DNA of 64,000 bases from Cycas panzhihuaensis (lineage: Eukaryota; Cycadophyta): NCBI GenBank assembly GCA_023213395.1, contig CM041465.1:21576001-21640000 (forward strand), written 5' to 3'. Positions 24,858-37,860 of this stretch are shown one piece after another. The first letter of the stretch is position 1; the number at the start of each line of letters is the position of its first letter. A program made the translations under genes and the position numbers. The notes beneath the pieces are model-generated. The model was not told the origin of the DNA and searched no databases. It was given only the letters and a program-made list of their open reading frames with translations.

Positions 24858-25842
24858 ATGCTGATGAGCACCTCCTCTTTTTTCCTTGCCGTGATAGCCC
24901 TTGGGACCATCTCTCTCCCCTTATTACCTTTTCCTTCTGATTCTGTCTCCCATTTTGCCTCTGTGGACCTCTTTTCTTCTCACGCTCTAGGTGCATTTAT
25001 GGTATCCCATTTAGCCTTACGAGGCCCCTTCTGCCTTGATTTTTATGCCATCTCCAAATATACCTAAGTTTATACTCATTTGGCTCATTTTGTCGTCCTA
25101 AATACATTTTTGCTACCCGTTCATGTCTCTAGGGTTCCCAAAGGAAGTGCCATCCCTATCTGGGATTGTGCCTTGCTTCCTTTAGCAACCTTTGGGCTAG
25201 AGGGAGCCTTTTTGTCATTGTTTCCTTGCCATCTATCAAGCCAACCTCATCATCTTGAGGTAGCCTCATCCTTGGGTCCTCTTGTCCTTCACAGCCCCTA
25301 TCAATAGTTGCTTGAGTCCCTCATGGTTGCTTCCCTCCATTGAGTCCTTTTCACTCATTAACCTTGCCAGCAATCTTTTTCCTCGATTCGTCCTATCGAG
25401 ACCTATATTTCTTCTACTATGGAATTACTCATCTTCATTGATAGTGGAACTTGTGACAACCCACGCCCCTCTGCCACCGCGTGGATTCTCTATGACCCTT
25501 TTGGATATGACTTCATGCATTCTGGGATCTTCCTTCCTGAGGCCACCAATAATAAAGCTGAATATATAGCTATTATTTAGGCCCTTAATGATGCACTCTC
25601 CTTCCATCATGGACCTATCATCCTCTTCTGCGATGCTTAGGTTATGATGTCCCATCTCACCTAGGTCTATTAGGTGCATTGCCCATGCCTAAGGGCCCTC
25701 ACCTCTATCGCTAGGTCCCTTTTAGCTTGTTTCCCTTCTGTTAATATCTGACACATTCCTCAGGTTCACAATACTAAAGAAGACAACCTTGTTCACCTCA
25801 TCCTTGAGTGTCATCTCCCTCTTCTCAGTCACCCCCCTTAAG
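24858..25842 (+). pseudogene. E3 sense-strand archaeal-type RNase H (aRNH) gene
   Basis: One plus-strand frame of about 328 codons starts at MLMSTSSFF (24858) and ends at a TAA near 25842; it has several internal stops but no frameshift in the parts read. The N-terminal 185 residues are hydrophobic and unrecognised. The C-terminal part is an RNase H fold: IFIDSGTCDNPRPSATAWIL near 25435 (first catalytic Asp), LPEATNNKAEYIAI near 25527 (the catalytic Glu of NNEAEY is Lys), ILFCDA near 25620 (third Asp) and HIPQVHNTKEDNLVHLILE near 25755. This second RNase H is separate from the one next to RT; Tat-lineage elements are known to carry such a domain. It has decayed. Confidence 0.72.
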
Positions 25843-26234
25843 AGACTTGTCAGATCACCCAAGAACCCAAGTCTCGGGTCATCCCTTCCTTCATATTGTG
25901 ATCTGATTGCACCTTCAAAAATTGGCTGCCAATGAGGTTAAACTATAGTGACCACTAAGTTTGTATCCTTGCCCAACTCTTAGCACATAACTCCCATTAT
26001 TTTTGACTTGCTTATGCACACAACACCCTATTCATGGCATCTATCTGATCCTGTGTGTGGTCATCACCATCTTTTTTCTTGTACTCCTATGATGGGGGCA
26101 TTCCCCTCATTTATTATCATTGCCAGTCGACTGTAGGGCAACACATAGGCAACCCTTATGTTGTCTCATCCTCACCTCCATGCCCATGTATTCTGCCAAG
26201 ATACTCATTGTCACCCTTGGCTCACACCATTGTT
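25843..26234 (+). other. E3 segment between aRNH and microsatellite
   Basis: Homologous to the E4 and E5 segments just inside their 3' LTRs (46540-46900 and 52880-53170). The reading frame of aRNH may once have extended here (VCILAQLLAHN near 25960), but no conserved domain was seen. Confidence 0.4.
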
Positions 26235-26697
<463 letters not shown>

Positions 26698-26766
26698 ACA
26701 TTGTGTTGCCAACATTCATCGTCGTGTTGTGTTCTAAGCATCGAGGCTCTAATGCCAAGCGGGTAG

Positions 26767-29700
26767 TGCTTTCTAGCTACCGAGAATGGGTTTTGATGAA
26801 TCGACTTAGGTAAGTGCAGGTATAATTCTATCCTTTGCCTTGGTTAATTTTAGAAAGGTAAATTAAAACACCTCTTTATTTTCATTGCATGATTGACTGG
26901 TTTGTTTGCACGACCACTATGCATCTATTACCTGATCACGTTGTATGACATCATTTTAATCTATCATGATCTAGGGATATTGATCCCAATGGCACTCCAT
27001 AATCCTCCTACATGTCTCCATGTTGTCCCAAGCACCATGTAGCCCTTGTGACCTATTCATAACTCTGTTATCATACCTCAACCTATAGCACATTACCTAA
27101 GTGTCGTGGGTGTATGTTTATTCATTTATCAACCTTTTGGGAGTTTTAGGTCCTTTGTGCTCCACCTGGCATGGGTCTCTTTGATCCCATGACTGTTCCT
27201 AGCCATCTAGATAGAGGGCCATGCCACTCAGGCCTAGGGTACCTCCCTTCCTAACCTCTCAACCCCTTTTTTCCTTCATTGATATTTGTTTCTTATCGCA
27301 CTGTGATGAAGATCATGGTACCACTGTAAACTTCATGGTACCATGAAGTTTACCGCATGATGACTGTCACACTTCATTTTTTAAAAATATACCATGGTAA
27401 ATTTTGCATTTATTCTAAAATTACCACATGGATGAGTGTATTCCTAGCCCTAGTTGAACCCTAATTACTCAATTGAGCTAGGGTTAGGTTTAAAACCCAA
27501 AAAGACCCTTATTTCTCTCCTCTTCCACTCTCTTCTGACTCTTTTTACTTAGCTCTCCCTGGATCTCCTGCAGAAGCACCCTACAACACCTAACATACCT
27601 ATGTTCTAGCCTGAGATCAATCCTTTGTAGCTCATATCTGTGCCAGCAGGCCTAAGATAAGGCTTCCTCATGTAAGACATGATCCAAGGCACCTCCAAGC
27701 ACAACCATTATACTCCATCAAGTTTGTCTCTTCAAATTTCATAGCCTCCATAGGGTTTCACCTACAAACCTTACAAGACTGCCTTCCTCTACCATTTTCT
27801 CAGGCAGATCTATTCCTAATTTGCCTATAGCAGGTATTGCTTCATTCTTATTTCATTTTATTCCTTTTGCATTTCTTAGAAGTGATTGAAATACCCTAGT
27901 ATACTCCCTATTTTCTTAGTCTTCCATTGTGCACAAGAGGCATCCCCTCCATTTTTTTCTAGTCTATCCTCCATACCTTCCTACTCTTCCCTAGTTTCTC
28001 TAAGGAGGTAGCGAGGAAGAAGTCCCAAAATGGGGAGAGAAAGGAGTTAAGGTGAGTTCCACAACCCAACAAGGCCTTCTCCTCAAGGGAAATCCCCTTT
28101 TCCTCTTCCTCCTTTGTGCTTCCCTTGGGCTGCCAAAGAGCTTCTAGGAGAGGGCCCACTGCTAGTAATAGCATATGGAGCCTATTTCTATGCTTTCTTT
28201 AGCCTTGTGAGCCTTACAAGGGTAGAATTTTTGTCATCTAATCATATTCCACCTTGCCTTTAGGTGTTGGATTAACTTTGGGTTGCAGAAGTTGTGCATC
28301 GTAACTTTTTGTAACATTAGCAATATTTAAAACCTTTTTACAGCCTGTCATCTGTACTTCTAGCTGCCACTATACTGTCTTGATCTATTGTTCAAGTGCT
28401 TGGACAACATAGAGATGTGTGACTTGGAGGGTTATCCATTCTAAGGCTAACTATCTATATTTATTTTTCTTATCTTATTTGCATAGAGGAAGTTAGAAAC
28501 TATTTCTTGAATAAAAGTCTATCTTGGATAGATTACTTTGCTTCTATTATTTTATGAACTTTGGATACATATATATCTTATTCCCTAGTAGCCCCTTTTA
28601 AAAGAGAAATACTCTTTGACTATAGGTTCTCACCATGATGTGTGTGGAGGAGGAAAGGAGCATGTCAACTGGGTACATTCTTCTCCTTCTCTCCCTTGTC
28701 GCTTTCTAATTTCTCTTGTATAGTCCTTTCTTTTTTCCTTGTTTGCCCTTGTTCTTTTAACTAGGGGAACGTAAAGAAGCCCCCAATGTCACTGCACTAT
28801 GCCGCTCATGTTTAGGGACAAAGAGGAGGAAAGCAAACACATCACGAGGAAACACATTCACCTGACTGCATGACCTTCCAAGTGCACCACTACTCTTCCC
28901 TCACTTCTTCCCTTTTTTCCTCTTATTTAAGGTCTACCTACTTACATGCATAGAGCATAAAAGGGAAAAGAGAAAAGGAATAAACTTGCATCTCTCATTT
29001 GCATATGTTTGCTTCGTTTGCTCATCTAGGAAAGTGCATGAAGTAGGAATAGCATTCACTCACTTCCTTACTTGATTACACATACCTTCATTTGGCCTTA
29101 CACCCCATGTACGTACGCTTGCGACTATTTCGCTAGTCTCTTCATTTCTATTTTGCTCATTAGAAAAAGTAAAGGAGAGGGAGGTTCTTACATTAGAGAG
29201 TGAATGAGATCATATTCATTTTTTAGTTCTTTACTTCCAATTTACAATAAACATAACAACTCATTCATCACTTTACCACAATACAAAAAGTTCAGTCCCT
29301 TACACGTGGGACAGTTGAAACCTCCTTTTTACCATTCCCTCATATCCAAGAGTCTACCTTGGGTATAGTGACCTAAGGAAGATCTTCCCTTTAGGCTACT
29401 CTGCCATAATTTTTATCACACCTACCTTAGTTAGGCATCCCTAGCATATCCTTATGAGTGTGCATCATCCTCTTGCTTGCTTAGGTACACCTCTCTCACA
29501 CCCCTCTCATTCCATGTAGGGAGTCATTCCCTTCCTTGCCTTTACCTCCCTCCTTCATCTATCCAAGGGTGGGAGGATCCCTCCTTCATCTATCCAAGGG
29601 TGGGAGGACCTATACCTTCATGTTCATTAGGAAATTAAGGATATCCATCACTCCTTCTACCCTTAGAAATAAAGTTGAGTTACCCAAAAGGGAGTTGTGT

Positions 29701-29853
29701 GCCATTCGTGGGTCCCAAACCTGCGTTCCAACGCATGGATGCCCTATGTGGGTGATCTCTTTCACTTGCCGCATTGACCTTAGATTCTAAAACTCTTCGT
29801 TGATTGATCTAATCCTAACCAAGTATGGTTACCATCCCATAGACATGATTCCA
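26767..29853 (+). repeat. E3 3' LTR (about 3.1 kb) with polypurine tract
   Basis: Starts TGCTTTCTAGCTACCGAGAA and ends GACATGATTCCA. The purine-rich tract AAGCGGGTAG lies at 26757-26766. Promoter parts match the other LTRs: 20-bp units around 27300-27358, a telo-box pair (27461-27487) and TTTAAAACCCAAA (27489-27501). A 31-bp local duplication is at 29548-29609. No gene was seen. Confidence 0.87.
29548..29609. repeat. 31-bp tandem duplication inside the E3 3' LTR
   Basis: Two adjacent copies of a unit starting CCCTCCTTCATCTATCCAAG. The 5' LTR has a single diverged copy, so the duplication arose after insertion. Confidence 0.8.
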
Positions 29854-29858
29854 TGATG

Positions 29859-30130
29859 CTAACAGAACTTGAATTGAAATAAGTTTGACAACTGGAGAAA
29901 AGATCTTAAGAAAATCAATACCTGCTTTCTGTGTAAAACCTTTAGCCACCAGTCTTGCCCTGTATTTGTTAATCTTTCTATCAACATCTATTTTCTTCTT
30001 GAAAACCCACCTATAACCAACATTCTTCCTGCCATGTGGAATTTCTATCAAGTCTAATGAATTATTTTTCTTCAAGCATCTATCTCTTCCTGCATAGCCC
30101 TCTTCTACTTCTCATTATGGATATCATCTA
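29859..30130 (-). pseudogene. Copia-1 RT N-terminal part
   Basis: Minus-strand copia RT start: NNSLDLIEIPHGRKNVGYRW near 30050, VFKKKIDVDRKINKYRARLV near 29985, AKGFTQKAGIDFLKIFSPVV near 29930, then VLLA at the junction with E3. The protein continues at 14464 on the other side of E3. This block is strongly typical of Tork/Tnt1-like copia RT. Confidence 0.9.
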
Positions 30131-30823
30131 CTGCTTCCTGATAACATGTAGGCTCACCATCACTAGAAACTAAAGTAATAGAAATAAAAGGGTTGTACCT
30201 GTTAGGTAGATGACTGAATCATGTAGATCTTCTAATAGTTGGTGGAGGAGTGTCCATATATTCTTATTAATCTACTACTGATTCATCTTTAGAAAGGTCT
30301 TCTAGCTCTTCTATTTCCAAAGATGGCTAGGTCTCAAGCTTGACTTGTCTATATTTAGCTTTTTGCTCCTATTTCACTTCAACTTCTATACTGTCTAATT
30401 TTAGAAAGGGATATTCATCAAACACAAAATCTCTATTAATAGTGATTTTGTGGACAGTAGGATCCCACAACATGTATCCCTTCACACCATCTCTATCACC
30501 ATAACCAATAAAGATACATCTCTTAGATTTTGGGTCTAACTTTGAATGTTGACTTTTATTAGTCAAGGCATAAGCATCACAACCAAAACTTTCAAATTTG
30601 AATAGTTACATGGATGTCCAATCCATACCTCTTTAGGAATCTTACAGTCTATTGCAAGTGATGGTGACCTATTTACTAAATAATAAGTTGTTTAAATAAC
30701 TTTTGCCCATAAGCCCTGCTCCACTCTTGCATTACTCAATATGTTTCTTGCTCTTTCTAAGAGTGTCATATTCATGTTCTTAATTATGTCATTCTATTGT
30801 AGAGTATAGCCAGTGGTCTTATA
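30131..30823 (-). pseudogene. Copia-1 integrase C-terminal part
   Basis: This half of integrase lies downstream of the solo LTR. Blocks are YKTTGYTLQ near 30815, MNMTLLERARNILSNARVEQ near 30770 (where family members have an NGVVER-type catalytic Glu, here altered), LVNRSPSLAIDCKIPKEVW near 30675, and the post-integrase segment SKLDPKSKRCIFIGYGDRD and LWDPTVHKITINRDFVFDEY in the 30566-30369 frame. 30131-30368 is the low-complexity hinge before RT. Frameshifts are visible near 30570. The enzyme would insert element DNA into the chromosome. Confidence 0.85.
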
Positions 30824-30828
30824 CCTTT

Positions 30829-33564
30829 TGGATGTGCGTCTACAGGATAGCTACCTAACTGAGTAGAAGTGGTAAGGGCAGTCGATGGCACAATTGAGGA
30901 AAGACCTACAAGTAAGGCAAATACCACGCAGGGTGCCCTGTGCATTAGAGCATGAGTTCAGGACTTGCAAATGGCATCCAGCTACTTGAAAGTGGTTCCC
31001 CACTTCAAACAAGAAGAGAAGAGGCGTAGGGTTAGCCTGGGTTGACCTAAGGGAAGGATCCTCCCACCCTTGGATGGCCAGAAGAGGAAGGAGAGAACCC
31101 TTCAAGGGTTTCCCTAGAGTAGAGGGAAACGAGGAAAAAGTAGGCAAGTGAATGACCTATGAATGGGATCCGCTCGGTTACCCGACTAGGCGGAAAACTG
31201 AGAGAGTGCAAAGGAAATAACCAAAAGGGAGAAGTTACGATGTGTGCAAGCAAACTAACTAAGCAAAGCAAGGGGGAAATTTACAAGGCAAAAAAAGGGG
31301 AAAAGGTGAAAGGGGAAGACTTCCTAGGACCTTTTCCTATAACAAATACAATGCAAAAAATAAAGTAAACGAAATATAAACCAAGGCGGGGGTTGGTTTC
31401 CCTTTCTCTTTCCGATGAGCTAATTACTATTGTATAAAAAACTCAAAAGGAAAAGAGTGATGAGGTGGAGCGAGAGTGTGTACCCAGAATAGAGGTGCGT
31501 CAAAATGGCGGCGTTCGCAAGAGGTACCCGAAGTTGCTCCATAAAGCACAGCAGACATGAAGGGTTGCAATAAACCAGAATATGGGGCTTCCTTACCTTC
31601 CCCAAAAGTAGTACTAAAGCACCAAGAAAGGAAAAGAAAGGAACAAAATGCTAGTAACAAGTGAAATACTAAAGTAAAACATAAACGGGAGCACTTATCC
31701 GTGAGAGAGGAAAAGGAACAGATCCTTTGCGTCCTCCACGTACCTACAAGTAAATGAATGTATCCCCCTTCCCGGAGAAAGGGTGCTAGCATACAATAGA
31801 AAATCCTAATAATACATGTATATATGAGACAAGCATAAACTTAAATACATGCACGTTAGTGTTCAATATTACGATGATAAACTATAGAGGAAAAATAATC
31901 AAAATAAATGATGAGTAAACCGGTAAGCCTCGGAGTGGCCCACCTCCCGCAAGGAACAACCCTACCCTCCCTCAAGAAGCCATGGGGCAATGAGGATATG
32001 GTTGTGCAAGAAGGCTAGAAATAGAGGCAATAAGAGTCAAAAGGGGCCCAAAAAGATCTACAACAAGCTAAGGTGCTAAGGGTAACAAACCAGGTTGTTG
32101 AGAAAGAAACTGGGCAAGGGACAAGTAGCTGGGGCTTAGGTGAGTTGCCCAGATTGAGATGTAAGCCCTTAAATCAGTACTACAACAAGTGACAGTGTTG
32201 GTTTTAGTAGATGAAAATAGCCTAATAAACCCTTGTTTCACTACCAAGAGCAGCACAGGGCAAAGGGAAGGTTTGGAGGGTAAAGAGCCTCTTAAAGAGT
32301 GTGGAAGGTGGTGCGAAATCCACCCAGCTCTTACCCAAACCTTATGTTACCCGTCTTTGCCACTATCTTGAGTAAAAAATGTAGGAAAGGAGGCCCTAAT
32401 GGTAGAGAAAGGATAATCTAAAGCAAGGCAAGAACAACCTTCAAAGATCAAACCAAGAAGAGCTAGAAATAACATGCAAAATAGGGCATAAATTGGACAA
32501 GAGAGAAACTTAAACCAACAAATACCTGAGGAAGAGAAGGGAGGATTTTACCTCAGTCAAGCACTACTAGAAAAAGGCTAAGAAATCTGCTAAGGGACTG
32601 TGGAATAGCAAGTATAGAATCCTTATTAATGAGGCTAAAGGAAATACCTACATTTGAGGATGCTTGATGGCTGCTTGGGCAAGGAAATGCTAAAAACTCT
32701 CCAAGGAGGCCCTCTCCAAGGTGTGCAAAGGGCTAGGAAGATGTCACAGCCATACCAAAGAAGAGTTTCACGCTGGAGAATGGTTGCGTGTCCCTGTGCA
32801 AGAGTGGAGAAGTAGGGAACAGTAGAGCATAGGGCATTTTTCCTTGAGAACCTTATAAAAATGAGCCAAAAGATCCTAAAAATGACTTAGGGAAGACTTA
32901 AATACCCATCCTAAACCCTAAACGAGTGATTAGGGCGCAACTGGTAGTGAGTCAAGATGCAAAACATGTGGCGGTTCTGTAATAAATACGAGAATTACCA
33001 CGGCATTTTTTAAAAATAAACTGAGACAGTCGTCCCGCTGCAAATTTTGCGGTATCATGATATTTGCGACGATACCGTGATATTTGCAGCAGTACTATGA
33101 TATTTACGGCGGTACGGGACTAGAGGCCAAATCTAGCCTAACTAGCCAGCCTGGGCTGTGGGCTAATGACCAAGGGGACTGGTGGGGACCTGAGACACTT
33201 GCCCAAGGGTAGATAAGCTAGCAAACGAGTCATAAGAGCAAAAATAGGACTCAAAAGATGTGACAAGTCAACCAAATAATGACGGGTCATCATATGGGCA
33301 GGGGTGATATGAGCCAAATGGGTCTTGAGGTGAGTAGGGAGAATGCAGGAAGTGGAATGGCCACTAGGGTGCCACACTCACTAGGAATGTGCCCCTACTA
33401 TAGTCGTCATAGGCTGAATAAGTGTAGATGATGATAAGATCATCTATGAGATCACAACATGCAAGTATACACTCATCTCAAAAGAAAGCAATGATAAGGT
33501 GAGAAGCATACTTGCACTTACCTGAGTCGACCACTCTGTATCCATTCCTGGAAGCCGGGAAATA
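30829..33564 (-). repeat. Solo gypsy LTR of the E1-E5 family inside Copia-1 integrase
   Basis: 2736 bp from TGGATGTGCGTCTACAGG to GAAGCCGGGAAATA as read on the plus strand, flanked by perfect CCTTT duplications (30824-30828 and 33565-33569). On the minus strand it starts TATTTCCCGG and ends CACATCCA. It has 20-bp units (33058-33117), an inverted telo-box pair near 32916 and GGGTATTTAAGTC (32895-32907, minus). No internal element sequence remains, so the element was probably removed by LTR-LTR recombination. The CCTTT repeats fix the LTR ends used for the whole family. Confidence 0.93.
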
Positions 33565-33569
33565 CCTTT

Positions 33570-34032
33570 CGATCCCAGCTTCTCTGTAATAGTTCTTAAA
33601 CTCTAAGGAGATGATCTTACCTCCATTGTCAGTTCTTAAATATTTGATTGACATGTGAGTGCTCTTCTCAACTAGAGCCTTGAACTACTTAAATACACTA
33701 AAAACTTTATATTTCCTTTTTCAAAAATAGACCCATACCTTTATGGAGTAATCATCTATAAATGTGATAAAGTATAATGATCTTCCATAAGATATTGTAG
33801 GGGTTGGTCTCCACATATCTCAATGTATATAATCTAGAACACCTTTACTAGTGTGACTCTCTACTTTAAACCTAAGTTTACATTGCTTTCTAAAAATATA
33901 ATATTTACAAAAAGCCAAATCTAAAAGTTATAAGTTATGAAGTAACTTACGATTCATTAGCACTTTAAGTCCTCTCTCATTCATGTGCCCAAGTCTCTAA
34001 TGCCATAACTAAGCTAGATCTTCTATAGTTTT
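33570..34032 (-). pseudogene. Copia-1 integrase N-terminal part
   Basis: Minus-strand integrase core: RLGHMNERGLKVLMNRK near 33985 (zinc-binding region, partly lost), FKVESHTSKGVLDYIH near 33865, YFITFIDDYSIKVWVYF near 33750 (first catalytic Asp) and YLRTDNGGKIISLEFKNYY near 33625 (second catalytic Asp). It breaks at REAGIER by insertion of the solo LTR and resumes at 30823. Several Gln and Trp codons have become stops. Confidence 0.87.
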
Positions 34033-34440
34033 TTATGTTGTAGCTATATGGATGACACCTATAGTTCCCACTAAAATATAAAGGTTTCCTTTTTTTAAGG
34101 CTTTCATAATAACTAAGAAGCCCTTTGACACCTTCAAGACTCCTTCATGACCTGTGTACTTATAACCACTAGAATCTAGTTCACCCAAGGAAATTATATT
34201 CTTTTTTAGATTAGGTACATAGCTAACTTCAGTTAATGTTCTCACTATACCATCGAACATTTTAATTCTAATGCTACCAATACCCACTATCTTATAGGAA
34301 ACTTTATTTTCCATAAGCATATCACCACCATCAAGAGGTTGGTATGATGAAAACTAACTCTTGTGTGGACACATGTGGTGTGAAGCACCTGAATCCAATA
34401 ACCAATCATGCTGATAATAGGAAATATTATAAGCAACCAA
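34033..34440 (-). pseudogene. Copia-1 protease and pre-integrase region
   Basis: Protease active site WLLDSGASHHMCPHKS near 34400 (D-S-G-A intact). It is followed in the 34320-34033 open frame by IVGIGSIRIKMFDGIVRTL, SYVPNLKKNIISLGELDSSG and GVLKVSKGFLVIMKALKKGN, the usual copia order before the integrase zinc finger. One stop (Gln codon) follows PHKS. Confidence 0.87.
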
Positions 34441-35251
34441 GACATCATCATTCGTATCTTGATTTGACTCCACCTGATTAGCCTCCTTAGCAGGATCTTC
34501 CTTTTTCTAGAACAACTTCCTTTAGTAGAAATCCTTCTTGAGGTGATATGTCTTATTATAGTGCCAACATCTGAGCTTACTCTTCTTGCCTTTTGACTTT
34601 GATCTCGATGTGTCCCTGGAGCTTTGTCCTCTCTCAATCATTCTTCCCCTTGTTGTCATAAATTCTTGTGTGGAGGTTTCAAGACTAGACTTCCTCCTCA
34701 CTTCTTCCATCAATAAAATACTCATAATAGAATAATAGTCTAATTCATCTGTAGTGCTAAAACTAATTGAGATGACAATATTATCGTAAAATTCTACTAA
34801 TAAATATAATAAGGTAACAGCCTTGTCCTCATCCTCAATCGTGACATCGATACTAGCCAACTGATAAATAAGGGTATTAAACATATTTAAATGATTAAAA
34901 AATTTTGTACCTTCCTTCATCTGCAATGAGTACAATTGCCTCTTCAAGTAGATTTAATTTGTCACTAATTTGGTCATATACAAGCCTTCTAACCGGGTCC
35001 ATAATCCTATTATTGTCTACTCCTCTATGATGTTAAATAGAACTTCATCCACCAAGCATAATTATATTATGCTAAGAGCCCTGTTGTCTAGATCATCTGA
35101 TCATCCATATGGGTTTCTTCGATTTGCCTATAAGAGCTTTGTACAAACCTTATTGTACTAGAACATCATATGATTTCAACTTCCACAACTCAAAGTTGTT
35201 CTTACCATTGAATTTCTCCACCTTGAACTTTACGTTCACTAGTTTGACCAT
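34441..35251 (-). pseudogene. Copia-1 Gag
   Basis: The start was chosen at 35251 (MVKLVNVKFKVEKFNGKNNF), matching Tork-type Gags that open with a KFDG..NF..W block. Further blocks are LYKALIGKSKKPIW near 35140, QLYSLQMKEGTKFFNHLNMF near 34935, QLASIDVTIEDEDKAVTLLY near 34865 and a degenerate zinc knuckle CWHYNKTYHLKKDFY near 34560 (two Cys lost). The open frame 34947-34522 covers the C-terminal half; the N-terminal half has stops at Gln and Trp codons. Confidence 0.85.
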
Positions 35252-35310
35252 TTAGTATAGAAAAATATTGACACCAAAACCTTCACAAACTCACTACAAA
35301 AATAAAAGTA

Positions 35311-35325
35311 GCTTTGATACCACTT
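35311..35325 (-). other. Copia-1 primer-binding site
   Basis: GTGGTATCAAAGC on the minus strand, just past the 5' LTR. It corresponds to the TGGTATCAGAGC site complementary to the 3' end of initiator Met-tRNA, with one change. Confidence 0.85.
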
Positions 35326-35327
35326 AT

Positions 35328-35942
35328 TGAGTAAACTAGGTTCCAATAACCAGAAATTACTACCAAGATCTAAACTAATTTGCAACTAGTTATTGGAATC
35401 AAAATTGAAATTTAACATGAAAGTTATTAAACTAGAGATAATATAATAAATAAATTAGAAAGCCAAAGCATCACATATACACTTGATATAATATGATAAA
35501 ACCCTAGCAGTATGCTAGGGAAACATCCACACAAGAAAGGTATTGATCTTTATTATTAAAGAATGGAGAAATGTATATAATCTGTAGATGAATACTCATA
35601 GCAACAATAACCATCCACCCAATTCCTCATAGTACATCTAATATATTAAACACCATTAACATAATAAAAAGATGCCCTACATCGAGCTATATGAGAGAGT
35701 CAAACAAGGCATAAATATTGACTATAGAATCTAGGGTATTTTGAGCAAAGGACCCTGATTCTCTTTACAATTTAGTATGTTTTTCAATGCTAGCTTTTTT
35801 GGACTAGGGGCTCCCCCTACACCCCCTGGCCAAGGGGAGCTCCCACCTCCCTTAGAGCCCCCTGAAGAAGTTTGGAGGGGAAACCGCACTGCCAACTTGT
35901 CAAAATTTTATCCTCCAAAACATTATTATTATATTATTTAAC
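35328..35942 (-). repeat. Copia-1 5' LTR
   Basis: 615 bp, on the minus strand from TGTTAAATAATATAATAATA to CTAGTTTACTCA; partner of 12536-13164. G/C-rich block at 35800-35885. Confidence 0.88.
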
Positions 35943-37105
35943 AATGAGGTCATGAGTTAGAGCTATTGTTAGGCAATATTTCTTTTTAGAAGAGGTGTTA
36001 TACAAGAGAACTTTTGATGGGGTCCTCCTTCACTGCATCAACCCCAACAAAGCAAAATAAATCCTCTACAAATGCCACAGTGGAATTTGTGGAGGTCATT
36101 TTGGGGGCTAGTCCATGGCCTAGAGGATCCTTCATATGGGATTTTACTAGCCATCCCTCTTTAAGGATGCCTACACCTACGCATTACATTATCTGAGGTG
36201 CTAAGAGTATGCCAATATCATCCACTCACCTTTCGAGGCCTTGCATCCTATCATTTTTCCAATGGGGATTAGACCTCATCAGAGCTATAACTCCACCTTC
36301 CTCATTGCAATATAAGTTCATTTTAATAGTGACATAGTACTTTACCAAATAGGTTGAAGTAGTTTCGTTATCATCCATAACTAGTAATACTATCACCACT
36401 TTTATCTATCAATATATTATCTATTAATTCAAAGTCCTAGATGTCCTAATCATAGATAATGGCACTCCTTTTTGTAATAAGGAGATGGATGAGATTTTTG
36501 GGAAGTTTAGGATATCCCACAAGACCTCATCTCCTTATTACCCCTAAGCTAATGGCCAGATAGAATTGTTTAACAAAATCCTTATTAACATCTTAAAGAA
36601 AATAGTCACTCAATCCCAAAGGGATTGGCACCTCTAACTCCTTTCTGCTTGGTGGGCTTATTACACTTCCATTCGCACAGCTACAGGGATGACTTTATTC
36701 TCTCTTGTGTATAGGACTAAAGTGGTCCTCCCTTTAGAAGTCAAAATCCCTTTCTTACGAGTTTCTCTATGAGGTCTTGTTGATGAAGAATCATGCTGCC
36801 AGGCCTGCCTCCTTGACCTTGAAGCCCTAGATAAGAAATGTTTGATTGCTTACTAAGCAAACCTCGCCCCTAAGGGTAAGGCACAAAGAAAGTATGACAA
36901 ATGTCTTCGTCCTCATCCTCTAAACCTAGGGGACCGTGTCCTCAAGCTTGAGTACCTCCATAATCACCTCTCCAAGTTTGGCCCTAAGTGGGTTGATCTT
37001 TTCATCATTCTCGAGAGCCTTGATAATGGTGCACATAGGATAATGACTTTGGAAGGTCTTGAATTCAAGAAGGCTATAAATGACAAGTTTCTAAAGAAGT
37101 TTTAG
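35943..37105 (+). pseudogene. E2 integrase (after Copia-1)
   Basis: Continuation of E2 pol. The zinc-binding domain has HSGICGGHFGG near 36080; FYPSLFKDAYTYALHYLRC-like sequence follows near 36140-36200. The core has FILIVT then TAG then YFTK near 36325 (the stop sits at the first catalytic position), NGTPFCN-like sequence near 36460 and YYP, stop, ANGQIELFNK near 36540 (third catalytic Glu). The C-terminal part has YDKCLRPHPLNLGDRVLKLE near 36895 and KFGPKWV..F near 36975, a GPY/F-like module. Many stops and shifts are present. It aligns with E4 60690-61940 in order. Confidence 0.82.
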
Positions 37106-37860
37106 GTGTGAACCTTTACACTCCTGAGTAGAATGGACACAGCTCTCTCACTTTGAAATGAGCCTAAACTACCACTCCAGACTTATCATTGCCCTTCCTA
37201 GCCAAGGGTGTAATGATTGCTTAGAGTAGCCTTCCATTCTTTGGATTTTATTGTTAGTATTGCATCTTTTTATCTCCTTCCTAAAGGAAATCTTCTTTTT
37301 TTTCCTAGTTGGGTAAGGAAACCTCCTTCTCTCCTGAGCAGGGAATCACTTCCTAACCTAGGGCCTTCTATTTGGGTATCCACACCTCTCACTAGTTCTT
37401 CCTTTTCATATCCATCATGCTCCCCCCAAGGAACATGTGTGGTGCTCTCCCATAGCCTCATACGTAACCATCATTTATATACGTGGTGTGTGTGTGTGTG
37501 CCTAGTACAAGTGTGGCATCACATGAAGGGAAGCATGTGAGTATCACCTATATATAAAATAATAAAACCATAATGATCAAATCAAAGCTATCTAAATGCA
37601 TAATCCCTTGCATATCCATATACCCATATCTATATATTCTCATGACCATCCATCTATACATATCATACAGGCAAACACACTACATAATAAATAAATAATA
37701 GCATCACAGATATATAACAATATCATCATACATCAAAATGGGGTACCAATGGGCCCCCTGTCTATATATGTATAAAATCATATAGTATATCATAATCATA
37801 TGGCACATCATCTAGGCAATATACCTCAAGAAGTCAGAATCTTTATAGGGAGGAGTACAA
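37106..37860 (+). other. E2 post-pol noncoding segment with hairpin
   Basis: The pol tail AATGAGCCTAAACTACC at 37157-37173 is followed by a weakened inverted repeat (37160-37230). Homology to E4 60206-60630 continues, with a (GT)n run at 37483-37499 and A/T-rich sequence 37560-37720. The short frames 37217-37540 are not conserved. Confidence 0.6.
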
